A stretch of 64,000 nucleotides of DNA, taken from positions 3,472,001-3,536,000 of the forward strand of contig NC_013947.1 of the NCBI RefSeq assembly GCF_000024545.1. The letters run 5' to 3'. The notes beneath the pieces are model-generated. The model saw only the letters and a program-made list of their open reading frames with translations, had not been told where the DNA came from and ran no database searches. The stretch is from Stackebrandtia nassauensis DSM 44728. Lineage in GTDB: Bacteria; Actinomycetota; Actinomycetes; Mycobacteriales; Micromonosporaceae. Of this stretch, positions 7,818-16,988 are shown piece by piece (within the stretch, counting starts at the first letter, position 1; each line of letters starts with the position of its first letter). Made by a program: the position numbers and the translations under genes.

Positions 7818-8459
7818 ATGGCGTTGATTCCGCAGGGCCCGCGCACCATCGCGCCCGGGGCCGTTCACGTTCCCGGCTGGCTGACCCGCTCGGCCCAGCG
7901 CGACCTGGTGGCCGCCTGCCGCGACTGGTCCCGTCCGCCCGCGGGCATGACCCGGGTCAAGACGCCGGGCGGGCGGTGGATGTCGGTGCGGCAGGTGTGC
8001 CTGGGTCTGCACTGGACGCCGTACCGGTATTCGCGCACCCACACCGACGGCTCCCACGTCAAGGCGTTCCCCGAGGAGCTGGCGCGGCTGGCGGTCGCGG
8101 CGGTGGCCACCGCCTACGACGACCCCGGCGACTACGCGCCCGACATCGCGTTGATCAACTACTACGATTCGGCCGCCCGCATGGGGATGCACCAGGACAA
8201 GGAGGAACACTGCGACGCGCCGGTGGTGTCGCTGAGCCTGGGCGATTCGTGCGTGTTCCGGTTCGGCAACACCGAAAACCGCAACAAGCCGTGGACGGAC
8301 GTCACCCTGGAATCGGGTGACCTGTTCGTGTTCGGCGGCGAGTCCCGGTTCGCGTTCCACGGGGTGCCCAAGACGATGCCGGGCACCGGTCCATCCGATA
8401 TCGACATGGGCGCCGGACGGTTGAACATCACCATCCGGCAGTCGGGGATCGAGTCCTAG
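7818..8459 (+). CDS. AlkB-family 2-oxoglutarate/Fe(II) dioxygenase (DNA alkylation repair)
   Basis: 213-residue member of the AlkB family, which removes methyl groups from 1-methyladenine and 3-methylcytosine by oxidation. Iron ligands are visible as H125-x-D127 (GMHQDKEE) and H181 (FAFHGVPKT); the 2-oxoglutarate-binding arginine signature is R201...R207 (RLNITIR), and NYYDSAARMG matches the region just before the HxD motif. The internal ATG at 7818 is preferred over the upstream GTG 7797, which would add only an unconserved stretch. It is divergent from the EF-hand gene and probably monocistronic. Confidence 0.92.
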   Translation: MALIPQGPRTIAPGAVHVPGWLTRSAQRDLVAACRDWSRPPAGMTRVKTPGGRWMSVRQVCLGLHWTPYRYSRTHTDGSHVKAFPEELARLAVAAVATAYDDPGDYAPDIALINYYDSAARMGMHQDKEEHCDAPVVSLSLGDSCVFRFGNTENRNKPWTDVTLESGDLFVFGGESRFAFHGVPKTMPGTGPSDIDMGAGRLNITIRQSGIES

Positions 8460-8497
8460 CCACAGCGCTGTCAGACCCGTGGATCACACTGCCGACC

Positions 8498-9679
8498 ATG
8501 CGAACGCTCTTCGACGGCGAGTTCAACGTCAGCTACGGCCAGCTGTACCTCGACGGCCGCATCGATCCCGATGAGGGAGCGGAGCCGGATCTCGACAACT
8601 GTTTCATGGGACAGACCGTGGGTCTGATGGGAGCCGCCATACCCGGGCACCTGTTCGTGTTGACCGGCACGCACAGCGGCTCGGTGCCGCTCACCGTCGA
8701 GGTGCACGAGACCGAGCCGTCGCTGGACGCCGACGCCTGGGAGGACGTTGTGGAGGTTTCGTTCGAGTCCGACGCGGACGAGGTCGCGCTGATCGAGTGG
8801 GACGGTGATTTTCAGAGCCTCGACTTGTCCCCCGGTTCCTATCGGGTCCGTTACCTCTGTCGCGGCATGGATGCCGCCAGCGGTCACGACCGTTTCGATG
8901 ACGACCCGGTGGTGGACGAGTACCTGCTCCAGTTCTGGCCAGCCCCGCCGCAGCGCGACCGCATAGTCAAGGAGACCAGTCGCTCCGCCGCGTACTGGCG
9001 CCGCGTCGCCGCCGAGGTGCCACCGCCGCCCTCGCCCGAGGAGGTGGCCGAGGCGAAGCGGATCGCCGACGAGCGGGCGGCGGAGAAACGACGTCGGTAC
9101 GCCGAACGGGAACGGTGGGGTGAGTACTCACCCAGCGACCGGCTGCGCGGCCTCGGCGGCCACGTGAGCAAAGTGGCCAAACGTGACCCCGCGCTGGCGC
9201 ACGCGACCGAAGCGGCCGGACCGGACGTTCAGCGGGCGATCGCGTGCTGGGCCGCGCGCCGGTTCTGTGACGCGACCGGGCTCAGCGATGTGGACTGGAT
9301 CGCCGAGGGTCTGTCGCAGCTGGAGCGCGGAGTGCCGTTGTCGCCGCCGTTGGACGATGTCGAGCAGACGTGGCGTCGCTTCGTCGAGGACCCGCGAGTC
9401 CGGGACATCGTCGGTCCGAAGCTTGACCGCGTCCCGGACGCCGCCCGACAGGAGATGCCGTTCCCCGCGCTGACCGAGGCGGCACACCCCGACCCGTTGC
9501 GGGCCGCGTTCGACGCATTGTGGGCCGCGAGCGCCGGATCCGGTTGGCGGGACGTGTTCACCGAGGTGCGGGAGCGGTTTCCGCGGCTTTCCGCCCCGCC
9601 GTTGCCACCTGAGGAGCCGTCACGATCTCAGGTGTCGATGACGGTCGTGAGACGACGTGCCAGCGACGAACCCCGATGA
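8498..9679 (+). CDS. Hypothetical protein, beta-rich N-terminus plus charged linker
   Basis: 393-residue soluble protein I do not recognise. Residues 1-140 look beta-rich and acidic (GHLFVLTGTHSG, YRVRYLCRGMDA). A highly charged helical linker at about 170-205 (EEVAEAKRIADERAAEKRRRY) follows, then an alpha-helical domain (about 225-370) with repeated AARRF, WDAL-like helices. No catalytic motif is evident. The N-terminal block recurs, as I recall, in actinobacterial proteins of unknown role. Its last 52 bases overlap, tail to tail, the DUF3159 gene on the other strand. Confidence 0.75.
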   Translation: MRTLFDGEFNVSYGQLYLDGRIDPDEGAEPDLDNCFMGQTVGLMGAAIPGHLFVLTGTHSGSVPLTVEVHETEPSLDADAWEDVVEVSFESDADEVALIEWDGDFQSLDLSPGSYRVRYLCRGMDAASGHDRFDDDPVVDEYLLQFWPAPPQRDRIVKETSRSAAYWRRVAAEVPPPPSPEEVAEAKRIADERAAEKRRRYAERERWGEYSPSDRLRGLGGHVSKVAKRDPALAHATEAAGPDVQRAIACWAARRFCDATGLSDVDWIAEGLSQLERGVPLSPPLDDVEQTWRRFVEDPRVRDIVGPKLDRVPDAARQEMPFPALTEAAHPDPLRAAFDALWAASAGSGWRDVFTEVRERFPRLSAPPLPPEEPSRSQVSMTVVRRRASDEPR

Positions 9680-10323
9680 CGGCGTAAGGACGGGCACCGG
9701 CTTCCCAGGCTCGCCGGATCCGTTGGGACGCGAAGGATCCGCCAGCTCACGTAGACGCACACACCGGCGGCGGGCGAGGTCAGCAGCATGTTCGCGATGC
9801 CCAGGGCGGTGACGTGTTCGGCGAGGTACAGCGGCAGCATCACGGCACTGGCGATGGCGAACTTCGCCAGGAACATCGCCGTGCAGCGTTGGTAACGCCG
9901 TCGCCGTACCGGATCTCGCCGCCACGCGAACCGTTCGCCCCGCACCGTTCCCACCACCAGCCCGATCACCGGCCACCGCACCAGCATCGACACGAGGAAC
10001 ACCACCAGTGGGCCGATGTTGGTGAACAGGGCGGGAAGGTAGAAGTTGGCCGCGTGGCCGGTGCCCCCGGCCAACAGCGCCGAGAAGCAGACGACACTCA
10101 GTTCGACCACCGCCGCCAGATACTTGCGGTCGGTGCAGATCCGCACGACGACGAACACGAGCACCCCGCCGACGGCCACCAGCGCGGCGGTCAGCACCTC
10201 CTCGGTCAGCAGATACGTGACCAGGAACAGCACCCGCGACGCCATACTCTCGGCGACGGTGCGCCAGCCGCCAACGGCGTCGAACAGGGACAGTGACGTA
10301 CTGGTCAGCGCGTTGAGGTTCAT
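9628..10323 (-). CDS. DUF3159-family membrane protein
   Basis: 231-residue membrane protein. It begins with the family's GGWRTVAES motif, followed by about five to six hydrophobic segments. It also contains the DUF3159 signature in which a basic cytoplasmic loop carries W-R-x-D-P-V-R-R-R (here AWRRDPVRRRRYQR), and LPLYLAEHVTALGIAN. The basic C-tail is cytosolic. ATG 10323 overlaps the stop of the upstream monooxygenase as ATGA, so both are expressed together. The family's function is unknown; pairing with a flavin hydroxylase suggests a role in export or tolerance of a small molecule, which is inference only. Confidence 0.8.
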   Translation of the reverse strand: MNLNALTSTSLSLFDAVGGWRTVAESMASRVLFLVTYLLTEEVLTAALVAVGGVLVFVVVRICTDRKYLAAVVELSVVCFSALLAGGTGHAANFYLPALFTNIGPLVVFLVSMLVRWPVIGLVVGTVRGERFAWRRDPVRRRRYQRCTAMFLAKFAIASAVMLPLYLAEHVTALGIANMLLTSPAAGVCVYVSWRILRVPTDPASLGSRCPSLRRHRGSSLARRLTTVIDT

Positions 10324-11459
10324 GCGCGCGACCCCGCGACGGCCGGGAAGTTCTCGCGGCGCATGGTGTCCTCGTAGGAACCGATGGCGCCCAACAGGTC
10401 CTGCTCCCCCTGGACTGCCCGCACCAAAGCGTCCCGCAGTCGCTGCGCGTCCCGCATGGCGAGGTTGCCGCCGAATCCCGGCGCCAGGTGGATGGCGTCG
10501 CCGATGAGGGTGACCGCTGTGGCGGGCCACGGCGGCAGCGGCGGGATCACCCCGACGCGATGCGCGAACGTCACGTCGGGCCAGGCCGCGTCGACGATGG
10601 ACCCCAGCGTCGGATGCAGGTCGGCGGCGATGCCGCGGGCCCGCTGCCAGATCGCGTCGGGTGATGCGGCCGCACCGAGTCGATCCTGGGCGACCGGCAG
10701 CGCCCACATGACGAAGTCCTCGGCTTCGGCGATCGCGGCACCGTTCGCGGCGGGCAGCCACTGCCGCGCCGCGTCGAGTGGCGGGGTGGCGAACCGCAGT
10801 ACGCCCAGCGCGATCATCGCATCACCGCACTGGAGGGTGGCGGGGTTGTCGCCGATCAGTTCGGGCAGCCCGGTTGCGGAGACGGCGCGCAGTGGCGTCG
10901 CGCCCATCAGCACGCGTTTGCCCGCGTCGACCACGCGCGCGTCCGGCAGGTACTGGCGTCGCACCGCCGAGCCGATGCCGTCCGCTGCGACCAGCACGTT
11001 GGCGGTATCGCTGCTCCCGTCGGCGAAGTGGGCCGTGACGGTGCCGTCGGCGAGGGTGGCGAAGCGCGTCAATCGGGCCCCGAACCGCACCGTGTCCTCA
11101 AGGCCGGTCAGCAGCACCTGGCGCAGCAGCGGCCGGTGGGCCTGGTGGCCGGGTCTCGCCCGGCCGGGCGAGCCGTCGGAGGGACGCGTGCCCGTGACGG
11201 CGAGTTCGCCGTCCACCTCGGACAACACCTGGGTCGCGTTGCGGGGGCCGCCCAGGGTGGCCTCGATCATCGCGACGTGGCCGCTCGGCAGGCACGCGCG
11301 CAGCGCCGTGATCGCGCGGTCGTCGAAGTGCAGGCTGATCCCCTGTGGACGACCTTGGGGTTCGTCCTGCTCGTACACGGCCACGTCGATCCCCGCCTGC
11401 CGCAGGCCGTGCGCCAGTGTCAGTCCGCCGAGTCCGGCGCCGATCACGATCACTCGCAT
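10320..11459 (-). CDS. FAD-dependent monooxygenase (PHBH-type)
   Basis: 379-residue class A flavoprotein hydroxylase. The N-terminal Rossmann motif is VIVIGAGLGGLTLA; the middle has the conserved VAADGIGSAVRR (the D-G motif), and the second FAD motif appears as LIGDAIHLAPGFGGN. These enzymes hydroxylate aromatic or polyketide-like compounds, or inactivate antibiotics. I chose ATG 11459 because AAAGGG lies 6 bases upstream; an in-frame ATG at 11477 lies inside the operator. It is coupled to the downstream DUF3159 gene and divergent from a TetR gene whose likely operator covers its promoter region. Confidence 0.9.
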   Translation of the reverse strand: MRVIVIGAGLGGLTLAHGLRQAGIDVAVYEQDEPQGRPQGISLHFDDRAITALRACLPSGHVAMIEATLGGPRNATQVLSEVDGELAVTGTRPSDGSPGRARPGHQAHRPLLRQVLLTGLEDTVRFGARLTRFATLADGTVTAHFADGSSDTANVLVAADGIGSAVRRQYLPDARVVDAGKRVLMGATPLRAVSATGLPELIGDNPATLQCGDAMIALGVLRFATPPLDAARQWLPAANGAAIAEAEDFVMWALPVAQDRLGAAASPDAIWQRARGIAADLHPTLGSIVDAAWPDVTFAHRVGVIPPLPPWPATAVTLIGDAIHLAPGFGGNLAMRDAQRLRDALVRAVQGEQDLLGAIGSYEDTMRRENFPAVAGSRA

Positions 11460-11466
11460 CGCACAC

Positions 11467-11539
11467 CCTTTCTTCATCGTTGATGAAGTTTCGACGGTAG
11501 CACGCGCCTACGCGAAACTCCAACGCCGATGAAGAAAGG
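11467..11539. promoter_or_regulatory. TetR operator region between monooxygenase and tetR
   Basis: TTCATCGTTGATGAA (11473-11487) is a dyad with 6-base arms. In addition CCTTTCTTCATC (11467-11478) recurs inverted as GATGAAGAAAGG at 11528-11539. The combination gives one full site near the monooxygenase start and a half-site before tetR. Confidence 0.65.
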
Positions 11540-11559
11540 TTCGGTAGGCTCTACCCGTC

Positions 11560-12162
11560 ATGACAGAACACACTTCCCCGGGCCGCCCCGGACGCTGGCG
11601 TTCCGGCGCGCAGAGTAGACAGCGGGTCCTCGACGCCGCCCGCGAACTGTTCCAACGCAACGGCTACGCGGGCACCACGGTGCGCGCCGTGGCCACCGAG
11701 GCGGGCGTCGACCCGGCGATGGTGTTCTACTTCTTCGGCAACAAGCAGGGACTGTTCGCCGCCGCCGTCGACATGTCGGCCCAGCTCCCACCGGCCATCG
11801 ACGCGATCTTCGACGGCGGGCTCGACGGCATCGGGGAACGCGTCGTGCGCACGCTGCTGGAGAACATGGACAAATCCGAGCGCGCCCCGCTGGCGATACT
11901 CACCCGCTCCGGCCCCGGCGACGACCAGACCGAGACGCTGCTGCGCCAGTACATCGACCGCGAGATCACCGGCCGACTCGCGGCGCTGCTGGACACCCCC
12001 GATGCCGCGCTGCGGGCGGGAATGGTGAACGTGCAGCTGTTGGGGCTGGCGGTGGCCAGGTATGTCGTACGCGTCGAACCGATCGCCTCGGCGTCGGTCG
12101 ACGAGTTGACGACCCGGCTCGGCGCCGTCGTCCAGCACTGCCTCACCGGCTCGGCGTCCTGA
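11560..12162 (+). CDS. TetR-family transcriptional repressor
   Basis: 200-residue repressor. The HTH sits at about residues 20-65 (RQRVLDAARELFQRNGYAG, TTVRAVATEAGVDPAMVFYFF); the rest is an all-alpha ligand-binding domain. It is divergent from the FAD monooxygenase, a usual arrangement in which the repressor controls the neighbouring hydroxylase and responds to its substrate. The intergenic dyad at 11473-11487 is the likely operator. It converges with an MFS gene with a 4-base gap. Confidence 0.92.
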   Translation: MTEHTSPGRPGRWRSGAQSRQRVLDAARELFQRNGYAGTTVRAVATEAGVDPAMVFYFFGNKQGLFAAAVDMSAQLPPAIDAIFDGGLDGIGERVVRTLLENMDKSERAPLAILTRSGPGDDQTETLLRQYIDREITGRLAALLDTPDAALRAGMVNVQLLGLAVARYVVRVEPIASASVDELTTRLGAVVQHCLTGSAS

Positions 12163-12166
12163 CGGG

Positions 12167-13348
12167 TCACGGCACCGGGGTGGCCTCGACGCTCGCCGCC
12201 GGGCGCGGTTGCGGGACCGGCATCGGCTGCCGGGAGATCAACAGAGTCGCGATCGTCGCCACCGCCGCCAGCACGAAGGCGATCCCGAAGAACACGGTCG
12301 CGTGCTGGGTGAGGATCGCGGCGACCAAAAGCGCCAGCCAGATCAGCAGGTTCGCCAGGTCCCCGGCGCCCTCCATCCACAGGACGTAGCGGGAACCGCG
12401 CTGTTTGACGTGCGAGTAGTAGGTGGTGACCCACGGGATCTGCTGGTAGTCGATGGCGGCGCGGGACACGGCGCCCACAACGGTGATGGACAGCGGCGTC
12501 CCGGCCAGCAGCCGGGCCAGGTGCGCGAGGGCCGTGGCGATGGTCCCCTCCAGCAGGACCCGCCAGGTGGCACCGCGATCGCCGCGACGTCCGGCGACGA
12601 GCAACAGCAGCAGCCCGACGCCCTCGGTGACGGCCGTGATGAGACCGATCGTGGTGAAGTCGCCGAACACGACGGCCAGGTAGACCGGCCACAACAGGAA
12701 GTGCACCAGAATGCTGGTGTTGTAGGCGAAGTTGGCGACGAGATCGCGGAACGGGGCGGGCCGCGACGGACCGTCCTCGTCGGAGGGTCGGCGCGGCAAC
12801 CGGTGCGCGGCGCGGGCGGGCAGGATCGCGAGGGCGATCACCGTCAGCGCCGCGAACAGCAGGGTCGAGCGACCGCCGAAGGCCACCAGCGCGGCGCCGA
12901 TCGGTGGGGCGGCGAGGGTGGCGACGTGGATGACCACGTTGATCACCGCCATGTCGCGACCGCGTCGGGTGTCCTGTAGGGCCCGGGAGATGTGGATGTG
13001 CTGCGAGTTCCACAGGAACGCGTTCATTCCGGCCAGCGCGGCGGGCGCGCACCAGATCGCCCAGGCGGCGCCGGAGATGTAGGTGTTGAGCAGCAACAGA
13101 TACACCGCCGACGAGGCCAGCGCCACCGCCAGGCCCAGCCACGGCGGCCACCGTTCGATGAGGATGACGCTGGGATAGTTGATCGCCATCTTGGCCGCCG
13201 AGTACACGACGTAGAACGCGCACACCTGCCACAGCGCGGCGCCCTGTTCGAGCATCAGCAGCGGCAGGAAAACGTTGACCAGTGCCAGGGCGAAGCTCCG
13301 CAACGCCAGGGCGATGGTCAGGCCGCGCAGGTCACGCTGAACCGCCAT
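12167..13348 (-). CDS. MFS transporter
   Basis: 393-residue membrane protein with about 12 hydrophobic segments and a charged central loop (HRLPRRPSDEDGPSRPAPF) between the two six-helix halves, as in MFS carriers. The usual motif A after TM2 is weak (IERWPPWLG), so it belongs to a divergent subgroup. The ATG at 13348 lies 3 bases past the stop of the upstream glycosyltransferase gene, so they form a transcriptional pair. The proline-rich cytoplasmic tail (QPMPVPQPRPA) is unusual. The substrate is unknown. Confidence 0.83.
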   Translation of the reverse strand: MAVQRDLRGLTIALALRSFALALVNVFLPLLMLEQGAALWQVCAFYVVYSAAKMAINYPSVILIERWPPWLGLAVALASSAVYLLLLNTYISGAAWAIWCAPAALAGMNAFLWNSQHIHISRALQDTRRGRDMAVINVVIHVATLAAPPIGAALVAFGGRSTLLFAALTVIALAILPARAAHRLPRRPSDEDGPSRPAPFRDLVANFAYNTSILVHFLLWPVYLAVVFGDFTTIGLITAVTEGVGLLLLLVAGRRGDRGATWRVLLEGTIATALAHLARLLAGTPLSITVVGAVSRAAIDYQQIPWVTTYYSHVKQRGSRYVLWMEGAGDLANLLIWLALLVAAILTQHATVFFGIAFVLAAVATIATLLISRQPMPVPQPRPAASVEATPVP

Positions 13349-13351
13349 GCC

Positions 13352-14539
13352 TCACCAGCCCAGGCAGGTCGCGGCGAACGCGGCGACCGTCGCGGGAGGC
13401 ACGGAGTCGACCAGGGCGCCGTCGGCCCACACGGCCGGGTCGATGTAGGAGCCGTATTGGTTGACGTAGATGTCCACGTCTGACAGTGCGACCATCTGGG
13501 AGAACGCGGTGGCGATCGCGTGGTGCCGGGGTGATCCGGTGTTCCATTTCAGCGGGCTGAAGATGTTGTACAACCCGATGACCTCGGGACCGCCGTGATC
13601 GGCGCGCGCGGTGAGGGCGGCCAGGTGGGTCAGGCCGGTGTCGTTGCCGACCACCAGGTCGGCGGTGCCGAACAGGTCCACACAGTCCTCGGCGGCGATG
13701 CCGCTGGCCACCCGCAGCCGCAGGTCGGCGGCCGGGGCCGACCCGTCGTCGAGATCGTTGGTGACGAGGGTGAACCGCAGATCCATTGGGGATCGTTTGG
13801 TGAGTTCGCGGGCCAGGTCGATGAACCCGTCGTGCCCGAAGTCCTTGCCGTCGGGGCTGCTGGTGGTGGCGACGAAGACGACATGCCCCGGCTCGGCGGA
13901 CTCCCGGGTGCCGAACGTCGGCGCCACCATGCCGTCCGCGGGCAGCCGGACGCCGAGGTCCTGTTCGGCCTGGAGGTACAGCCGGGACGGCAGGCAGGCG
14001 TGCACGTCGACGAGCCCGTCGCCGGGGTCCAGCCAGATCGGCATGGCCGTCGACAACCGGTCCGGGTGGTGCTCGTGTCCGGGCCACACGGGCGGACGGA
14101 CCGGGCGCACCTCGACGCGGGCCACATCGCTTCCGGCGGTGGTGATCGAGGAGCCGGGCGCGGTGCCCGCGACGGCGATGGGCAGATCGCAGCGGGACAT
14201 CAACGCGCCCCGGTCGCCGTGGTACGACAGCGGCGGTGATCCGGTCGCCTCCGACAGGGCCCGCACCAGGGACAGCGACAGCAGCAGATCGCCGAGGTGG
14301 ACCGGTTCGGCCGGTGGGCCACCGGGGGTCTCGGAACGGACCAGGAAGTCCACCCGCCAGCCGTCCATCGTGGCCTTGGCCAGCAGCGGGGTCGGTCCCG
14401 GTGGTGACTCGCCCGCGCGGCGCCGGTAGGGCAGCCGCTGCCCCATCGGAACCGATGACGGCGGCACCCGCAGCGGGCCGCCGCGCCAGCATCGCACGGG
14501 ACGCACGTCCCAGCCGCTGAAGTCCGGGGCTGTCGTCAT
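13352..14539 (-). CDS. Glycosyltransferase family 9-like protein
   Basis: 395-residue cytoplasmic protein. The best-recognised block is DLVVGNDTGLTHLAAL near residue 305, the nucleotide-sugar-binding motif of GT9 (heptosyltransferase-like) enzymes. It is preceded by a HLGDLLLSLSLVRAL segment typical of the N-terminal GT-B half and followed by EVIGLYNIFSPLKWN. Actinomycetes lack LPS heptose, so the acceptor is likely a secondary metabolite or cell-wall glycan. ATG 14539 has only a weak ribosome site; a longer frame upstream would run into the moaA leader and is not supported. Operon with the MFS gene downstream. Confidence 0.75.
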   Translation of the reverse strand: MTTAPDFSGWDVRPVRCWRGGPLRVPPSSVPMGQRLPYRRRAGESPPGPTPLLAKATMDGWRVDFLVRSETPGGPPAEPVHLGDLLLSLSLVRALSEATGSPPLSYHGDRGALMSRCDLPIAVAGTAPGSSITTAGSDVARVEVRPVRPPVWPGHEHHPDRLSTAMPIWLDPGDGLVDVHACLPSRLYLQAEQDLGVRLPADGMVAPTFGTRESAEPGHVVFVATTSSPDGKDFGHDGFIDLARELTKRSPMDLRFTLVTNDLDDGSAPAADLRLRVASGIAAEDCVDLFGTADLVVGNDTGLTHLAALTARADHGGPEVIGLYNIFSPLKWNTGSPRHHAIATAFSQMVALSDVDIYVNQYGSYIDPAVWADGALVDSVPPATVAAFAATCLGW

Positions 14540-14703
14540 AGTTGCCCAATAGTAGAGGGCTTCCCTCGGCCACAAAGCTCTGATAGCCTTTGCCAAAATT
14601 CGCCACCGAGGTGAGTTGGATCCGCTCGATCGGTTGCGACCCAGCCAAAAGCGCCGCGCCACGCGGTCGCTTCACTATCGACCCCCGGTACCGGAGGCGA
14701 CGC

Positions 14704-15747
14704 ATGGCCACATCGGATCCACTCCCCACCACCGTAACCGACGCCCTCGGCCGCCCGATGGGCTCGCTGCGCGTCTCGGTCACCGACCGCTGCAATCTGC
14801 GGTGCCGTTACTGCATGCCCGAAGAGGAATACGCCTGGCTGTCGTCGACCGACATCCTCAGCTTCGACGAACTGACCACAGTGGCCTCGGCCTTCACCGA
14901 GCTCGGAGTGGACAAGATCCGCCTGACCGGCGGCGAACCGCTGCTGCGTCCCGGTCTCGACGAACTCATCGGCAAGCTCGCCACCGACGAGCGGATCACC
15001 GACATCGCCCTGACCACCAACGGCATCCTGTTGTCCGGCAAGGCTTCCGGGCTGCGTGAGGCCGGGCTGGGACGCGTCACCGTCAGCCTCGACACCCTCG
15101 ACGCCGCCCGGTTCCGGGAACTGTCGCGTCGCGGCACCCATGACGCGGCGCTGGCGGGCATCGCCACCGCCGCCGAGGTCTTCGGCTCGCTCAAGATCGA
15201 CACCGTCGTCATGCGCGGCTTCAACGACGACGAACTCGTCGACCTCATCGAGTACGGCAAGACCGTGTCGGCGGAGGTGCGGTTCATCGAGTACATGGAC
15301 GTCGGCGGCGCCACCGGCTGGACCGAGCAGCAGGTCTACTCCCGGGCCCGGATCATCGAGGACCTGACCGCCCACTACGGACACGTCACCCCGCTGGCGA
15401 AGCACGACACCGCACCGGCGGACCAGTTCGCGCTGCCCGACGGCACCGTCTTCGGCATCATCTCCTCCACCACGCAACCGTTCTGCGGCGCTTGCGACCG
15501 CAGCCGCCTCACCGCCGACGGCATGTGGCTGCGCTGCCTGTACGCGCGCACCGGCACCGACCTGCGCGGGCCGCTGCGGCGCGGCGCCGACCGCGACGAA
15601 CTGGCCGCCCTCATCGCGGACATCTGGCGCCGCCGCCGCGACCAGGGCGCCGTCCACCGGCTCGACGACGACAGCCGCACCGTGTTCGTCGGCCTGGAGA
15701 ACCTGAAACGCGACCCGCACCTGGAAATGCACACCCGCGGCGGCTGA
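14704..15747 (+). CDS. moaA: GTP 3',8-cyclase MoaA
   Basis: Radical-SAM enzyme starting molybdenum cofactor synthesis: it converts GTP to 3',8-cyclo-7,8-dihydro-GTP. 347 residues. The SAM-binding 4Fe-4S cluster cysteines are C30, C34 and C37 (CNLRCRYC); LTGGEP is the GGEP motif. The second cluster lies in [19 protein letters not shown]. The protein ends in the conserved di-glycine (HTRGG) needed for activity. ATG 14704 follows GGAGG at 14693-14697. It heads moaA-moaC-moaDE. The 160-bp leader is GC-rich with possible hairpins, but I could not match it to the Moco riboswitch. Confidence 0.96.
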   Translation: MATSDPLPTTVTDALGRPMGSLRVSVTDRCNLRCRYCMPEEEYAWLSSTDILSFDELTTVASAFTELGVDKIRLTGGEPLLRPGLDELIGKLATDERITDIALTTNGILLSGKASGLREAGLGRVTVSLDTLDAARFRELSRRGTHDAALAGIATAAEVFGSLKIDTVVMRGFNDDELVDLIEYGKTVSAEVRFIEYMDVGGATGWTEQQVYSRARIIEDLTAHYGHVTPLAKHDTAPADQFALPDGTVFGIISSTTQPFCGACDRSRLTADGMWLRCLYARTGTDLRGPLRRGADRDELAALIADIWRRRRDQGAVHRLDDDSRTVFVGLENLKRDPHLEMHTRGG

Positions 15748-15776
15748 GTCCGCTCCCCCACCGACAAGGAGTTCGC

Positions 15777-16277
15777 ATGACCGGTGATTCGCCGAGCGGA
15801 TTGACCCACATCGACAGTCGCGGCAACGCCCGGATGGTCGACGTGTCCGCCAAACCCGCCACCCCGCGCCGCGCCACCGCCCAGGGCTCCGTCCGCATGC
15901 GACCCGCCACACTGGAGCTGATCACCGGCGGCGAGGTCGGCAAGGGCGATGTGCTGGGCGTGGCCCGGGTGGCCGCGATCATGGCGGCCAAACGCACCGG
16001 CGAGCTGATCCCGCTGTGCCACCCGCTCGGGCTCGACAGCGTCACCGTCGACTTCTCCCCCGCGCCGCCCGACCGGATCCTCATCTCGGCGACCGCCGCC
16101 CTCGTCGGCCGCACCGGGGTGGAGATGGAAGCCCTCACCGCCGTGTCGATCGCCGCGCTGACCATCTACGACATGTGCAAGGCCGCCGACAAGGAGATGG
16201 TCATCGGCGAGTCCTGGCTGGCCGCCAAGACCGGCGGCCGCAGCGGCGACTTCCGGCACCCGTCCCCACCCGCCTGA
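15777..16277 (+). CDS. moaC: Cyclic pyranopterin monophosphate synthase MoaC
   Basis: Second enzyme of molybdopterin synthesis; rearranges the MoaA product to cyclic pyranopterin monophosphate. 166 residues, the normal length. Family blocks seen are [17 protein letters not shown] (active-site region), [10 protein letters not shown] and [16 protein letters not shown] 15777 is 7 bases after AAGGAG and 29 bases beyond the moaA stop. Confidence 0.97.
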   Translation: MTGDSPSGLTHIDSRGNARMVDVSAKPATPRRATAQGSVRMRPATLELITGGEVGKGDVLGVARVAAIMAAKRTGELIPLCHPLGLDSVTVDFSPAPPDRILISATAALVGRTGVEMEALTAVSIAALTIYDMCKAADKEMVIGESWLAAKTGGRSGDFRHPSPPA

Positions 16278-16301
16278 CCCCACGAGCAAAGGACCGATCC
16301 C

Positions 16302-16985
16302 ATGAAGATCAACGTGTTCTACTTCGGATACATCCGCGAGCGGATCACCCACCGGCGCAGCGAGGAACTCGACATCCCCGACGACACCACCATGCGCGGC
16401 CTGTTCGAGACCCTGTGCGCCAACTACCCGGGGCTGGACAAGTTGACCGCCCACATGCGAATCGCGCTCAACGAGAACCTCAGCTGTCCCGAGGAGCGGC
16501 TCAGCAACGGCGACGAGGTGGCGCTGATCCCGCCCGTGGCGGGCGGCTCCGACCGCTACTGCCGGGTCACCGACGAACAACTGGACCTGAACGAGATCGT
16601 CGACGCCGTCAGCGGTCCCAGCCGGGGCGGCATCGTCACCTTCATCGGCAAGGTCCGCGACAACTCCGACGGCAAGAAGGTCACCGCCATCGAGTACGAG
16701 GCGTACCGGTCGATGGCCATCAGCAGTCTCACCGACATCATCACCCGCTGCGAGGCCGTCGCCGAGGACGTCCGCGTCGCCGTGGCCCACCGCACCGGCA
16801 TCCTCGACGTCGGCGAGACCGTCGTCATCATCGCCGCCGCCGGGCCGCACCGCGCCGAAGCCTTCCAGGCGGCCCGCAGCTGCGCCGAACTCATGAAATG
16901 GGAGACCACCATCTGGCGCAAGGAGATCCGCCCCGACGGCGAGGAGTGGATCGGCGTCCCGTGCGACCTCGACATCCCGGCGTGA
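16302..16985 (+). CDS. MoaD-MoaE fusion (molybdopterin synthase, both subunits)
   Basis: 227-residue fusion of the two molybdopterin synthase subunits. Residues 1-82 are the ubiquitin-like sulfur carrier MoaD ending PPVAGG; about 92-227 are MoaE (GGIVTFIGKVRDNS, IEYEAYRSMAISS, VAVAHRTGILDVGE, HRAEAF, KWETTIWRKE). In separate MoaD the terminal G-G must be free for thiocarboxylation, so the chain presumably has to be cut after G82. M. tuberculosis MoaX is a comparable fusion reported to be processed this way. The position equivalent to E. coli MoaE K126 is Arg here (W-R-K-E), whereas the K119 position is kept. Third gene of the moa operon. Confidence 0.92.
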   Translation: MKINVFYFGYIRERITHRRSEELDIPDDTTMRGLFETLCANYPGLDKLTAHMRIALNENLSCPEERLSNGDEVALIPPVAGGSDRYCRVTDEQLDLNEIVDAVSGPSRGGIVTFIGKVRDNSDGKKVTAIEYEAYRSMAISSLTDIITRCEAVAEDVRVAVAHRTGILDVGETVVIIAAAGPHRAEAFQAARSCAELMKWETTIWRKEIRPDGEEWIGVPCDLDIPA

Positions 16986-16988
16986 GCG

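Noticed and set aside
9628-10761. 377-residue minus frame extending upstream of the DUF3159 protein
   Set aside because: The first 146 residues are antisense-frame nonsense overlapping the FAD monooxygenase; the coupled ATG at 10323 is the real start.
14540-14662. Longer N-terminus for the GT9-like protein
   Set aside because: The extra 41 residues are Arg/Trp-rich without homology-like character and lie in the moaA leader region; ATG 14539 is the better start.
14540-14703. Moco riboswitch or other structured leader before moaA
   Set aside because: GC-rich complementary segments exist (GCGACC/GGTCGC), but I could not match the known Moco aptamer core by eye. A covariance-model search would decide.
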